Source of the DNA: Azosocius aquiferis
GTDB lineage: Bacteria > Pseudomonadota > Gammaproteobacteria > UBA6186 > Azoamicaceae
Assembly: GCA_043390185.1 (NCBI GenBank)
Contig: DAWERO010000001.1
Location: 186,001-250,000, forward strand
Length of the DNA: 64,000 nt
Direction: 5' to 3'
The position numbers and the translations under genes were made by a program. Below, piece after piece: positions 1 to 8,418 of this stretch. The notes under the pieces were generated by a model. The model searched no databases. It was given only the letters and a program-made list of their open reading frames with translations, and had not been told where the DNA came from. Numbering within the stretch: the stretch's first letter is position 1; the number at the start of each line of letters is the position of its first letter.

Positions 1-1
1 T

Positions 2-1069
2 TCAGCAAAATTAGGTATTGGGGTAGATACGTTATTAGAAAGTATAAATTTACAATCTGAAGTTTTAGAATTAAAATCTTATCATGAAGGTAGTGCTTCA
101 GGTATTGTTTTAGAATCAAGAATGAATCAATGGAAAGGGCCTATAAACTCAATAATAGTACAAAATGGTAAATTATCAAAAGGAGATATTATACTTTCTG
201 GTTCTGAATACGGAAAAATAAAAGAAATAATGGATGATCAAGGAAATATCATAAAATATGCAACTCCTTCAATGGCTGTAAATATTGTAGGATTATCAAA
301 AACTCTTATTTCTGGTGATAATTTCACAACAATAAATGATGAAAAAAAAGCTAAAAATATTGCTAATATGACACACACAAAAAGAAAAGAAATAAATTTA
401 ACAAAAAACAAAAAAAATAAAATAGAAGATTTAGTTAAAAATAATACAATAAATAAAAATTCAAAAAATTTAAATATTATATTAAAAACAGATGTATATG
501 GCTCGATAGATGCCATTGTTTATTGCATAAAAAATATGTCTATAAATAATACAAACATTAAAATAATAAATACTAATATAGGATATATAAATGAAACAGA
601 CATACATTTAGCTATGATTTCAGATTCTATAATAATAGGATTCAATGTAAAATGTACAACAAATGCAAAAAAAATGGCAGAAACAGAAAACATAAAAATA
701 TTATATCATAATATTATTTATAATATTATAGATGATATAAAAGAAATTTTAGAAGAAGAAAATGTATCAGAATCATTTGAAAAAAAAATAGGAGAAGCTA
801 TAGTTAAAGAAATATTCAAATTTCAAAAAATTGGACAAATAATAGGTTGTGTTATAACAAGTGGAATAATAAAAAAAAATTGTCAAATAATAATAAAAAG
901 AGAAGATAAAGTAATTTATAAAGGAGAAATAGAATCTTTAAGAAGATTTAAAGAAGACGTTTTGGAAGTAAAAGTAGGTAACACATGTGGAATAGGAATA
1001 AAGAACAATAACGATATAAAAAATAATGATAATATTGAAATATATGAAACAAGTATAAATAAAAAATGA
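2..1069 (+). CDS. infB: Translation initiation factor IF-2, C-terminal part (5' end outside window)
   Basis: IF-2 is the GTPase that places initiator tRNA on the 30S subunit and promotes 50S joining. The frame is open from base 2, before the first ATG at 122, so the gene is cut by the window edge rather than starting at 122. The visible part begins at the end of the G domain (SAKLGIGVDTLLESI), passes through the domain II beta-barrel (VQNGKLSKGDIILSG) and runs to the C-terminal fMet-tRNA-binding domain. The middle linker is rich in K and N. The stop overlaps the rbfA start as ATGA, implying translational coupling. The order infB-rbfA-truB is the classical one; nusA would be expected upstream, outside the window. 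Confidence 0.95.
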   Translation, partial: SAKLGIGVDTLLESINLQSEVLELKSYHEGSASGIVLESRMNQWKGPINSIIVQNGKLSKGDIILSGSEYGKIKEIMDDQGNIIKYATPSMAVNIVGLSKTLISGDNFTTINDEKKAKNIANMTHTKRKEINLTKNKKNKIEDLVKNNTINKNSKNLNIILKTDVYGSIDAIVYCIKNMSINNTNIKIINTNIGYINETDIHLAMISDSIIIGFNVKCTTNAKKMAETENIKILYHNIIYNIIDDIKEILEEENVSESFEKKIGEAIVKEIFKFQKIGQIIGCVITSGIIKKNCQIIIKREDKVIYKGEIESLRRFKEDVLEVKVGNTCGIGIKNNNDIKNNDNIEIYETSINKK

Positions 1070-1413
1070 CAAATAATGTAAGAATTAATAAAATTAATGA
1101 TATTATAAAAAAAGAATTATCTCAAATTATATTATATGAAATAAAAGATCCAAGAATAAATTTAATTTATATATCTTATGTAAAAACAGATAAAAATTTA
1201 CAAAATTCCAAAATATATTTTACACATTTAATGAATGATGATAATTTTTATTATTTAAATTTACTAAATAAAGCTAAAAATTTTTTTAGATTTAGATTAT
1301 CTAAATATTTAGATATATATTCAATTCCAAAACTAAATTTTTATATAGATCCAACGATTAAAAATATTATTAAGATAGAAAAAATATTAAAAAATTTAAA
1401 TTTAAATGAATGA
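1066..1413 (+). CDS. rbfA: Ribosome-binding factor A
   Basis: RbfA is a KH-fold 30S maturation factor acting on the 5' end of 16S rRNA. The 115-residue product has the usual family length. The N-terminus (VRINKINDIIKKELSQIIL) and the 'DPRINLIYISYVKTD' stretch match the family pattern of IKDPR followed by a beta strand. It overlaps infB by 4 bases and truB by 8 bases. The C-terminus is simple and K/N-rich, as in neighbouring genes. Identification rests on sequence pattern plus gene order. Confidence 0.9.
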   Translation: MTNNVRINKINDIIKKELSQIILYEIKDPRINLIYISYVKTDKNLQNSKIYFTHLMNDDNFYYLNLLNKAKNFFRFRLSKYLDIYSIPKLNFYIDPTIKNIIKIEKILKNLNLNE

Positions 1414-2095
1414 AATAATATTAATATTAAATAAACCTATTGGTATAACATCTAATTCTATAATAAAAAAAATTGAATTTTTATTTAAAAAAAAAAAAAT
1501 TGGACATTGTGGAAATCTGGATGTAAATGCAAGTGGAATATTATTAATATGCTTAAAAAAAATAAATAAAAAAAATAATAAATATATTTACAATTTTAAT
1601 AAAAAATATATTTTAAAAATAAATTTAGGATATAGAACAAATACAAACGATTTAAATGGAAAATTTATATCAAGTAATATAAAAAATATTAATATAAAAA
1701 AAAATAATTTTTTTTATAATATTTATAAAATACATGGAATATCTTATCAAAAACCAAATATTTTTTCATCTGTAAAATATAAAGGAAAAAATTTATATGA
1801 ATATACAAGATGTGGAATAAAATTATTTAAAAAAAAAAAATATATATATATAAATAATATAAAAATAATAAACAAAAAAAATCTTCTTTTTTCTATATCT
1901 TGTACAAAAGGAACATATATAAGATCAATAATAGATTTTTTAGGACAACAATTAATATGTAAATCTTATATGTCTTTTTTACATAGAATTAATATAGGTC
2001 TATTTAATATAAAAAAATCAATATATTTAGAAGATCTTTTATATAAAAGATATAAAAAAATTATTAAATTAAATATAATAAAAAAATATATATAA
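1406..2095 (+). CDS. truB: tRNA pseudouridine-55 synthase
   Basis: TruB makes pseudouridine 55 in the T loop of tRNAs. The catalytic motif is visible as GHCGNLDVNASGILLI near residues 33-48, with the catalytic Asp in the position of family G(T)LDP. N-terminal 'LNKPIGITSN' is also typical, as is 'CTKGTYIRSI' further on. At 229 residues it is shorter than the roughly 300 of most homologues, so the C-terminal PUA region is reduced or absent. An uninterrupted run of 13 A (1487-1499) lies inside the coding region. It is the last gene of the infB cluster; rpsO, which often follows, is not here. Confidence 0.9.
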   Translation: MNEIILILNKPIGITSNSIIKKIEFLFKKKKIGHCGNLDVNASGILLICLKKINKKNNKYIYNFNKKYILKINLGYRTNTNDLNGKFISSNIKNINIKKNNFFYNIYKIHGISYQKPNIFSSVKYKGKNLYEYTRCGIKLFKKKKYIYINNIKIINKKNLLFSISCTKGTYIRSIIDFLGQQLICKSYMSFLHRINIGLFNIKKSIYLEDLLYKRYKKIIKLNIIKKYI

Positions 2096-2154
2096 TAAAA
2101 AAATATATTATAATATTATTTATACAATTTTTAAATTCATAAATAAATATAAAT

Positions 2155-2739
2155 ATGGCAAAATTACATTTTTATTATTCTACAATGAATGCCGGAAAAA
2201 CTACGGCTTTATTACAATCTTCTTATAATTATAAAGAAAAAGGAATGAATACAATATTATTTACTCCTAAAATAGATAATAGATATGGAAATAATACAAT
2301 AACCTCAAGAATTGGTATATCCTCAAAAGCTATAATGATAGATAATGATTTTAATTTATTTAAATATATTATAAATAAATATAATAATATATTAAAAATA
2401 GATTGTATATTAATAGATGAAGTACAATTTATATCTAAAAAACAAATATATGAACTAATAAATATAGTAGATATACTTAACATATCTGTTTTAACATATG
2501 GATTAAGAACAGATTTTAAAGGAGAACCTTTTTTAGCAAGTGTATATTTAATATCGATAGCTGATGAAATAACTGAAATTAAAACAATTTGTTATTGCGG
2601 AAAAAAAGCAACAATGACAATGAGAATAGATTCAAAAGGAAAAAAAATAACTTCCGGAAATCAAATAAAAATTGGTGGAAATAAAACATATGTATCTACA
2701 TGTCGTTATCATTTTTTTTTAGGATATCAAAAATTATAA
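2155..2739 (+). CDS. tdk: Thymidine kinase (type II)
   Basis: Tdk phosphorylates thymidine to dTMP for nucleotide salvage. The 194-residue protein reads like the enterobacterial enzyme throughout: P-loop MNAGKTTALLQSSYNY near residue 11, Walker B plus catalytic acid in 'CILIDEVQF', the substrate lasso region 'YGLRTDFKGEPF', and a zinc knuckle built from CYCGKK and the late CRYH. It starts with ATG 59 bases after truB and is followed 11 bases later by truA. Retention of Tdk suggests use of host-derived thymidine, which is inference. Confidence 0.95.
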   Translation: MAKLHFYYSTMNAGKTTALLQSSYNYKEKGMNTILFTPKIDNRYGNNTITSRIGISSKAIMIDNDFNLFKYIINKYNNILKIDCILIDEVQFISKKQIYELINIVDILNISVLTYGLRTDFKGEPFLASVYLISIADEITEIKTICYCGKKATMTMRIDSKGKKITSGNQIKIGGNKTYVSTCRYHFFLGYQKL

Positions 2740-2750
2740 TATAAAAATTT

Positions 2751-3494
2751 ATGAATAAAATAATAATGGGCTTCTCATATAATGGAAAATATTTTAAAGG
2801 ATGGCAAAAACAAAAAAATATTTTAACATTACAAGAATATATAGAAATTATATTAAGTTTAATTTTAGGATATAATGTTAATATTATTTCATCTGGAAGA
2901 ACAGATAAAGGTGTTCATTCAATTGAACAAATAATTAATTTTAATATTAAAAAAAATATAAAATTAAAATATTTAATAAACAGTATAAATTATTATATTA
3001 AAATAAATATAAAAATACTATGGGCTCAAAATATTCCTTTATATTTTAATTCAAGAAAAAAATCAATAATAAGAAACTATAGATATATTATATATAATAA
3101 TAAAAATAATGCACTATTTTTAAAAAATAAAATTTTTTATATTAAAAAAAATATTAATATTAACAAAATAAATAATATAAAAAAAAAATTAATTGGAATG
3201 AAAAATTATAATTTTTGTAGAACAATAAATAAAAATATAAAAAATACAATTAAATATATATTTGATATTAAAATTTTTAAATATAATAAATTTATAATTT
3301 TTGATATATCTGCTAATTCTTTTTTATATAATATGATACGATATTTAATCGGTTTTTTAATCATAAAACAAAATTTGATATATAAAAATAAATATAAAAT
3401 AATAGCCCCTGCTTACGGTTTATATTTTATAAAATCTTATTATCCAAAAAAATTTTTTATAAAATATAACAAAATTAATATAAAATTAATATAA
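2751..3494 (+). CDS. truA: tRNA pseudouridine synthase A (positions 38-40)
   Basis: TruA modifies uridines 38-40 in the anticodon stem-loop. The catalytic motif SSGRTDKGVHS (near residues 46-56) contains the catalytic Asp. N-terminal 'FSYNGKYFKGWQKQ' corresponds to the family pattern Y-x-G-x-x-(Y/F)-x-G-(W/F)-Q. 'NFCRTINKN' corresponds to the conserved F-x-x stretch of the second half. Length (247) is close to the usual 250-270. Only 11 bases separate it from tdk and 9 from mrp, so the genes are likely co-transcribed. Confidence 0.93.
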   Translation: MNKIIMGFSYNGKYFKGWQKQKNILTLQEYIEIILSLILGYNVNIISSGRTDKGVHSIEQIINFNIKKNIKLKYLINSINYYIKINIKILWAQNIPLYFNSRKKSIIRNYRYIIYNNKNNALFLKNKIFYIKKNININKINNIKKKLIGMKNYNFCRTINKNIKNTIKYIFDIKIFKYNKFIIFDISANSFLYNMIRYLIGFLIIKQNLIYKNKYKIIAPAYGLYFIKSYYPKKFFIKYNKINIKLI

Positions 3495-3503
3495 AAAAAT
3501 AAT

Positions 3504-4553
3504 ATGATAAATAACATATCAAAAATAATTGCTATAAGTAGTGTAAAAGGTGGAGTTGGTAAATCTACAATAACAGCTAATATTGCAATGTTTTTAAGAA
3601 AAAAAAAAAATAATATAGGAATTTTAGATGCTGATATTTATGGAGCATCTCAAGAAAAAATTTTAGGAATTAAAACAAAATCTAAATTAAAAAAAAATAT
3701 TTTTATTCCAACAGAAATTAATGAAATAAAAATAATATCAATAAATTCTTTAATAAAAAAAAAAAAATTAATTATGTTAAAATCATTAATAATAAAAAAA
3801 TTTATTAATGATTTAATTTATAATGTTTATTGGGGAGATATAGATTTTTTATTAATAGATTTACCTCCAGGAACTGGAGATATTAATATAAATATTATAA
3901 AAAATATAAAAATAGATTATGTTATAATAATATCTACTTCAAAAGAAATAGATTTTGACATTACAAAAAAAAGCATATATATGTTTAAAAAATTAAACAT
4001 TCCAATATTAGGTGTAATAGAAAATTTTTCGGATATTTTTTGCAATGAATGTGAAAAAAAAATTATAAAAAATAATTATAATTTAGCAAAAAAATTAAAT
4101 AAATATAAAATAAAAATAATAGAAAAAATTCCATTATTTGAAGATATTTCAAAAATTAATATAATATCAACAAATTATAAAAATATAAATATAAATATAT
4201 TATTCAATAAAATTAGTGAAGTAATAATAAATAATTTTTTTTGTAATAAATATTATTATATATTAAAAAATGGGATTTTTTTTATTATTTTTAATGAAAA
4301 AAAAATAAAAATAAATATATACAAACTTAGATTATTATGTAAATGCATACAATATAGCAAAAAAAACCCCTCAATAATATTTAATACAAATATAATTTCA
4401 AAAAAAATATATATAAAAAAAATAAAAAAAATTAATAAATACATGTTAAAAATAAAATTTTCTGATCATATAAATGGAATAATTAATAACAAAACAATTT
4501 ATTACCTTTATAAATATTCAAATATAAAATTAGATTTTAATTTTATAAAATAA
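3504..4553 (+). CDS. mrp: Mrp/NBP35-type Fe-S carrier ATPase with a C-terminal DUF971-like domain
   Basis: Mrp (ApbC) is a P-loop ATPase that carries and delivers Fe-S clusters. The deviant Walker A 'SSVKGGVGKSTITAN' lies near residue 12. 'ILDADIYGAS' and 'LLIDLPPGTGD' follow, and the cluster-binding pair C180-x-x-C183 is present (CNEC). Beyond the ATPase domain, residues about 250-349 form an extra domain with 'LRLLCKC' (275-281) and 'YMLKIKFSDHINGI' (from 313). This resembles DUF971, the module found C-terminal to Mrp in HCF101-like proteins; that match is by eye. The usual N-terminal DUF59 is absent because the protein starts directly at the P-loop. Clients here would include NarGH, SUF-dependent enzymes and MoaA (inference). 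Confidence 0.88.
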   Translation: MINNISKIIAISSVKGGVGKSTITANIAMFLRKKKNNIGILDADIYGASQEKILGIKTKSKLKKNIFIPTEINEIKIISINSLIKKKKLIMLKSLIIKKFINDLIYNVYWGDIDFLLIDLPPGTGDININIIKNIKIDYVIIISTSKEIDFDITKKSIYMFKKLNIPILGVIENFSDIFCNECEKKIIKNNYNLAKKLNKYKIKIIEKIPLFEDISKINIISTNYKNININILFNKISEVIINNFFCNKYYYILKNGIFFIIFNEKKIKINIYKLRLLCKCIQYSKKNPSIIFNTNIISKKIYIKKIKKINKYMLKIKFSDHINGIINNKTIYYLYKYSNIKLDFNFIK

Positions 4554-4611
4554 CAACATTACCAATAATTAAAATTTATTATACATAACATACTTTATAT
4601 CAAATAAAAAA

Positions 4612-4887
4612 TTATTTATAACTAAAAGGAGCTTTTTTAGTTTTATTATTTTTTGCAATATTAACTTGAATAGTTCTACCATTAAAATTTTTACCATTCA
4701 TAAGAAGTGCATTTTCCATTTCTTCACTAGTAGAAAATTCAATAAAAGCAAAACCCCTATTACTTCCAGTTTCTTTACAAAATGGAATATAAATATCTAT
4801 AATTTTACCACTACTTTCAAATAATGCTTCCAAATCTTGTTTTGTAGAAGCAAAAGGAAAATTTCTAACAAAAATTTTTTTATTCAT
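4612..4887 (-). CDS. Small single-RRM RNA-binding protein
   Basis: The 91-residue protein is a single RNA recognition motif domain. RNP2 is 'IFVRNF' (residues 5-10) and RNP1 is 'RGFAFIEF' (44-51), both with the aromatic residues that stack on RNA bases. It belongs to the glycine-rich-RBP-like bacterial RRM family, found in cyanobacteria and some proteobacteria; the RNA target is unknown. It has its own start on the minus strand with a GGGT motif and a TATAAT-like element just upstream, and it borders the large gene-poor stretch. Its sequence is less drifted than its neighbours, suggesting selection. Confidence 0.9.
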   Translation of the reverse strand: MNKKIFVRNFPFASTKQDLEALFESSGKIIDIYIPFCKETGSNRGFAFIEFSTSEEMENALLMNGKNFNGRTIQVNIAKNNKTKKAPFSYK

Positions 4888-6178
4888 TGTATACCCACAA
4901 TATTATAATAATTATCTTTATAATTATAAGAAATATATATAAAAAAATAAACAATTATAATAAATATATTAAGTTAATTAATCAATATTTTATATATTAA
5001 AAAATATTTCATATTATATTATAATAATTTATTAATTTAAAAAATCCTATAATAAGCATATTTTTTTATTTTTAAATAACAAATTATAAAAATTTCTCTA
5101 TTTAATTTACATAAAAAATATATTTATTCTATATATATGATATTTTTTCATAGTATGATATTTTTAATTATATATATTTTTTAAGAATAAAAGACAAAAA
5201 TAATAATTATTAAAAATAATTTTAATTTTATTTTTAACATAATTTTGTTGTTTTAATACAAAAAAATCAAAAAAAAAAAAAAAAAATCAATAAAATAATT
5301 AAAAAATACACACACAAAAATTTAAAAATTAATAATTTCTTATATTACTTGATACCTTGTATCGAGATTTATATTTTATATAAATTGTAAATAATCAATA
5401 AAAAATAAATTATATTTAATTTTAATTAATACATTAATAATATTTTTTATTTTATAATTATTAAATGTTTTTTTTATATATCATTTCAATTAATATATTG
5501 ATAATAAATATTAATATCTTTAAAATATTCTATAATTTTATTAGTATAATTTAATCAAGAATCATTATTATAATAATATATAATAAATTTTTTATAAATT
5601 TTATTTAATAAAAAAATTTTTATATTATTTAAAAAATATTAACTTAAATTATCAAGCATACAAGATAAATTTTTATTTAAAAAAAATATAATAAATATCT
5701 TCTATAAAATATAATTTTTTTTGAAATTTTTTAAATATATAAATTGTCAAAAATAAATTAATTTTTTATATTTAATAGATTCATAATAAATTTTATAAAA
5801 ATAAATAACTTTATATCAATTATAAATAAAACAGTTTTTTTTAAAAAATGTTTTTAAATAGATAATTTATTATTATATAATATTTTTTTTATTTTTTTTT
5901 ATTTAAAATAATTTAATAAAATATCTTTTTTTTTTTAAATTTTTTTTATTTAAACTATTAAATTTATTACATTTTATAAATATAAAATTGTTTTTATAAA
6001 TAAAAGCTGATTTTTATAAACAAGAAAAGTAAATTAATACAATATATTATAAATTTTATATTATTATAAAATAATAAAAATAAAATAAAAAATATAAATC
6101 TAATTAGTATACTAATTATAATTATTTTAATAGAATAATAATTTATTATTTAAATATTTCAAATAGGATTTTTATATT
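4888..6178. other. 1.3-kb gene-free, almost pure A/T intergenic region
   Basis: No convincing coding frame, tRNA or conserved structured RNA is visible here. It is the longest gene-free stretch in the window. Notable contents are an 18-base A homopolymer (5269-5286) and a short inverted repeat at 5347-5365 (CTTGATAC, 3-base loop, GTATCGAG) which stands out by its G and C. No exact DnaA box (TTATCCACA) was seen. It separates the infB cluster and RRM gene from the membrane protein and the denitrification block. It could be decayed gene remains, a replication landmark or an unrecognised RNA; none of these is shown. Confidence 0.6.
5347..5365. repeat. Isolated hairpin-forming inverted repeat
   Basis: CTTGATAC and GTATCGAG flank the 3-base loop CTT. 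They give an 8-bp stem with one T-G wobble as DNA/RNA. It lies in the middle of the 1.3-kb A/T-only region and is its most GC-containing element. It could be a terminator-like structure, a protein-binding palindrome or chance. Confidence 0.4.
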
Positions 6179-6739
6179 ATGAAATATAAATACAACGATT
6201 TTTTAAATCAATATAATCTTTATATTGATAGTTATAATAATTTAGTAAATAATAAATTATTACTTGATAAATTTTTTTTATTTTTTTTAGCATCTTTTTG
6301 TATAATATTATTATCAATAAAAAATATAAAATATATTGAATCAATATTTATATTAATATCAATAATATATATATGGTTTATAATATCAAAACAATTTTAT
6401 ATAAGAATAAAAACAAAAATGAAAATTATTATTAATATGGAAGATAAATTAATAGGATATAAACCTTTTTATGAAGAAATAAAATTGTTAAAAAAAATAC
6501 AAGAATATAAAGACAACATTAATAACATGGATAATAAAATAAAATGGAATAATTATAAAAATATAATCGATAATTTAATATATTACAAAAATTTATTTTT
6601 TAAAATATTAAATAATAATTATAAAATATTTACTAAAAAAGATGAAGAAGATATAAATTATATATATTCTACTTATAATATTAAAATTACTTTTTTATTA
6701 TTAATTTTATTATATTCTATAATAAAATTAATTTTCTAA
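6179..6739 (+). CDS. Unidentified membrane protein (three predicted TM segments)
   Basis: I do not recognise this 186-residue protein with certainty. Hydrophobic segments lie at about residues 32-49 and 53-72 (a hairpin) and at 170-186 (C-terminal anchor). Between them is a polar, helical, roughly 90-residue region rich in K, N and Y. The layout N-terminal Y-rich helix, TM hairpin, a 'K(x)3I(x)2MEDKL' stretch, 'YKPFYEEIKLL' and a final TM resembles small bacterial RipA-like octameric membrane proteins, but this is only a weak visual match. A start ATG at 6179 follows 'TAGGATTT'. It stands alone between the gene-free region and the convergent nirK, with a shared terminator downstream. Confidence 0.6.
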   Translation: MKYKYNDFLNQYNLYIDSYNNLVNNKLLLDKFFLFFLASFCIILLSIKNIKYIESIFILISIIYIWFIISKQFYIRIKTKMKIIINMEDKLIGYKPFYEEIKLLKKIQEYKDNINNMDNKIKWNNYKNIIDNLIYYKNLFFKILNNNYKIFTKKDEEDINYIYSTYNIKITFLLLILLYSIIKLIF

Positions 6740-6740
6740 T

Positions 6741-6781
6741 AAAAAACTCAAAATTTAATAAAATTAAATTTTGAGTTTTTT
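6741..6781. terminator. Bidirectional terminator, 19-bp perfect stem
   Basis: The left arm 6741-6759 and right arm 6763-6781 are exact reverse complements around a 3-base AAA loop. The arms begin with six A and end with six T, so the structure gives a U-tract on either strand. It sits exactly between the convergent membrane-protein gene (+) and nirK (-), so it can end both transcripts. Confidence 0.85.
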
Positions 6782-6788
6782 GTAAATA

Positions 6789-7778
6789 CTATTTCATATC
6801 AAAAAAAACTTCAGGATTTTTTAATCCATCTACTTTTAACATACCAATAGCACCTTTATTAAATGCTCTAAATATTGAATGATCAACTAATATAAAAGTC
6901 CCCGGAACTTTAACAGTAAATTCAACAATTGCAGATCCACCAGCAGGAATTAAAGTTGTTTGTACATTCTTATTTATATTTAAACCACCTTCAGGATAGA
7001 CTTCGTCAAAAACAGCCCCAATTACATGAAAAGAAGATACCATATTAGGACCACCATTTCCAACAAATAATCTAACTTTATCTCCAACTGTAGCTGTTAT
7101 AGCTTTAGTATCAATTAAAGATCCAGCTGCACCATTAAAAACAACATAATCAGGAGTTTCTTTTAATGCTTTTTCTTGACTAAAAGATTGTAATCCTTTT
7201 GTTCCAAATGATTTTTCTATATAAAATTCGCTTTGAAATATATAATATTCTTTATCAGCTTTTGGAAAACCACCAGCAGGTTCAACTAAAATCAAACCAT
7301 ACATACCATTAGCTATATGTAAAGGCACTGGAGGGGTAGCACAATGATAAACATAAAGACCAGGATTTAAAGCTTTAAACCTAAAAGAAGTTGTTTGCCC
7401 AGGAGAAGTTGCTGTAGCAGCAGCACCACCACCAGGGCCTGTTACAGCATGTAAATCAATATTGTGAGGTAATTTATTACTACTATGATTTTTTAAATAA
7501 AATTCTACAATATCACCTTCTCTAACTCTAACAAATTTTCCTGGAACTTCACCATCATAAGTCCAAAAAGGATATTGAACGCCATTATCAAGTTCTTTAA
7601 TTAATTCTTTAACTTCAAAATTAACAATAACATGAGCCGGATAATTTCTTTCTATTGGTACAGGAACATTAGGAGCAGTAGTTATTATTGCATTAATCTT
7701 AGGCAAAGATTGTGCAAATAAACTTGAACCACTAATTAAAAAAATAAAACAAAATACAATTTTAAATAATTGTTTCAT
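6789..7778 (-). CDS. nirK: Copper-containing nitrite reductase (NO-forming), class II
   Basis: NirK reduces nitrite to NO in the periplasm. The start is ATG at 7778, preceded by AAGGG; longer in-frame extensions lack this. This gives 329 residues with a signal peptide ([14 protein letters not shown]...SLFAQ). Both cupredoxin domains are complete. Type 1 copper ligands are H105, C146, H154 and M159; type 2 ligands are H110, H145 and H300, with catalytic D108 and H251. The short loop [15 protein letters not shown] marks the class II (AniA-like) group. The protein is far less drifted than its neighbours. It follows nirV-like and sco genes, 67 bases after sco, and ends at a strong terminator. Confidence 0.97.
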   Translation of the reverse strand: MKQLFKIVFCFIFLISGSSLFAQSLPKINAIITTAPNVPVPIERNYPAHVIVNFEVKELIKELDNGVQYPFWTYDGEVPGKFVRVREGDIVEFYLKNHSSNKLPHNIDLHAVTGPGGGAAATATSPGQTTSFRFKALNPGLYVYHCATPPVPLHIANGMYGLILVEPAGGFPKADKEYYIFQSEFYIEKSFGTKGLQSFSQEKALKETPDYVVFNGAAGSLIDTKAITATVGDKVRLFVGNGGPNMVSSFHVIGAVFDEVYPEGGLNINKNVQTTLIPAGGSAIVEFTVKVPGTFILVDHSIFRAFNKGAIGMLKVDGLKNPEVFFDMK

Positions 7779-7845
7779 AAAACATACCCTTAATTTATTA
7801 TTAATAAAAAAAAAGGAAAAACCCTGATATCTTAATATATAAAAA

Positions 7846-8418
7846 CTATTCACATATTTTATATAAAGAATATAAAATATCATCAAAATTATTCATTAAA
7901 CCAGGATGCTGAAATTTTATAACACCATTTTTATCTATCAATAAAATTAAATTTGAATGTATATAATTTCCATCACTTTCTTTTTTATATTTAATCCCTA
8001 AGGAAATAGCTAATTCTAAAGTTTCTTTTTCTGAAGAAAAAAATAAACTCCAATTATTAGAATCAATATTTTTTTCCTTCATAAAATTTTTTAAAGTTTC
8101 AGAATTATCTCTTAAAGAATCCAAAGTAACTAACGAAAAATGAACATTTTTCATTATTTTTTCAGGAATTAATTTTTCTAAATTTTTCATGTTTTCTACA
8201 ATTATAGGACAAGTTGTTTTACATTTTGTATATATCATAGAAAAAATTTGAATTTTTCCTGATAAATCTTTAATATAAATTTTATTATTATTTTGATCAA
8301 ATAAAGAAACATTTAAATGATAAACAGATTCACTTGGAAAAACATTTGTATAAGAATTACTACTTATAAATAAATAAAAAAACATTAAAATAATCAATTT
8401 ATTATATATCTTTAACAC
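7846..8418 (-). CDS. SCO1/SenC-family copper chaperone
   Basis: SCO proteins bind copper in the periplasm through a CxxxC pair plus a distal His and metallate cuproenzymes. The 190-residue product has an N-terminal hydrophobic signal/anchor, the metal motif 'KCKTTCP', the family stretch 'VTLDSLRDN', and a later His in 'YIHSNLILL'. The start is GTG at 8418, with AGGA about 7 bases upstream; it overlaps the end of the nirV-like gene by 17 bases. Lying between nirV and nirK, its likely client is the NirK copper centre (inference from context). A role in a cytochrome oxidase is also possible, but no oxidase is in the window. Confidence 0.88.
   Translation of the reverse strand: MLKIYNKLIILMFFYLFISSNSYTNVFPSESVYHLNVSLFDQNNNKIYIKDLSGKIQIFSMIYTKCKTTCPIIVENMKNLEKLIPEKIMKNVHFSLVTLDSLRDNSETLKNFMKEKNIDSNNWSLFFSSEKETLELAISLGIKYKKESDGNYIHSNLILLIDKNGVIKFQHPGLMNNFDDILYSLYKICE

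Noticed and set aside
238..516. Minus-strand frame opposite infB, and similar long frames opposite mrp, tdk, resB, ccsA, sufB, proS and others
   Set aside because: They are antisense or frame-shifted shadows of well-identified genes; their F/I/L-rich or Y/K-rich content simply mirrors the AT-rich coding strand.
4888..6178. Replication origin with DnaA boxes
   Set aside because: High A/T and position are suggestive, but no TTATCCACA-type box was found, so it is left as an unexplained gap.
7779..7886. 36-residue N-terminal extension of nirK
   Set aside because: It would precede a perfect signal peptide, runs into the sco gene, and the AAGGG site fits ATG 7778.
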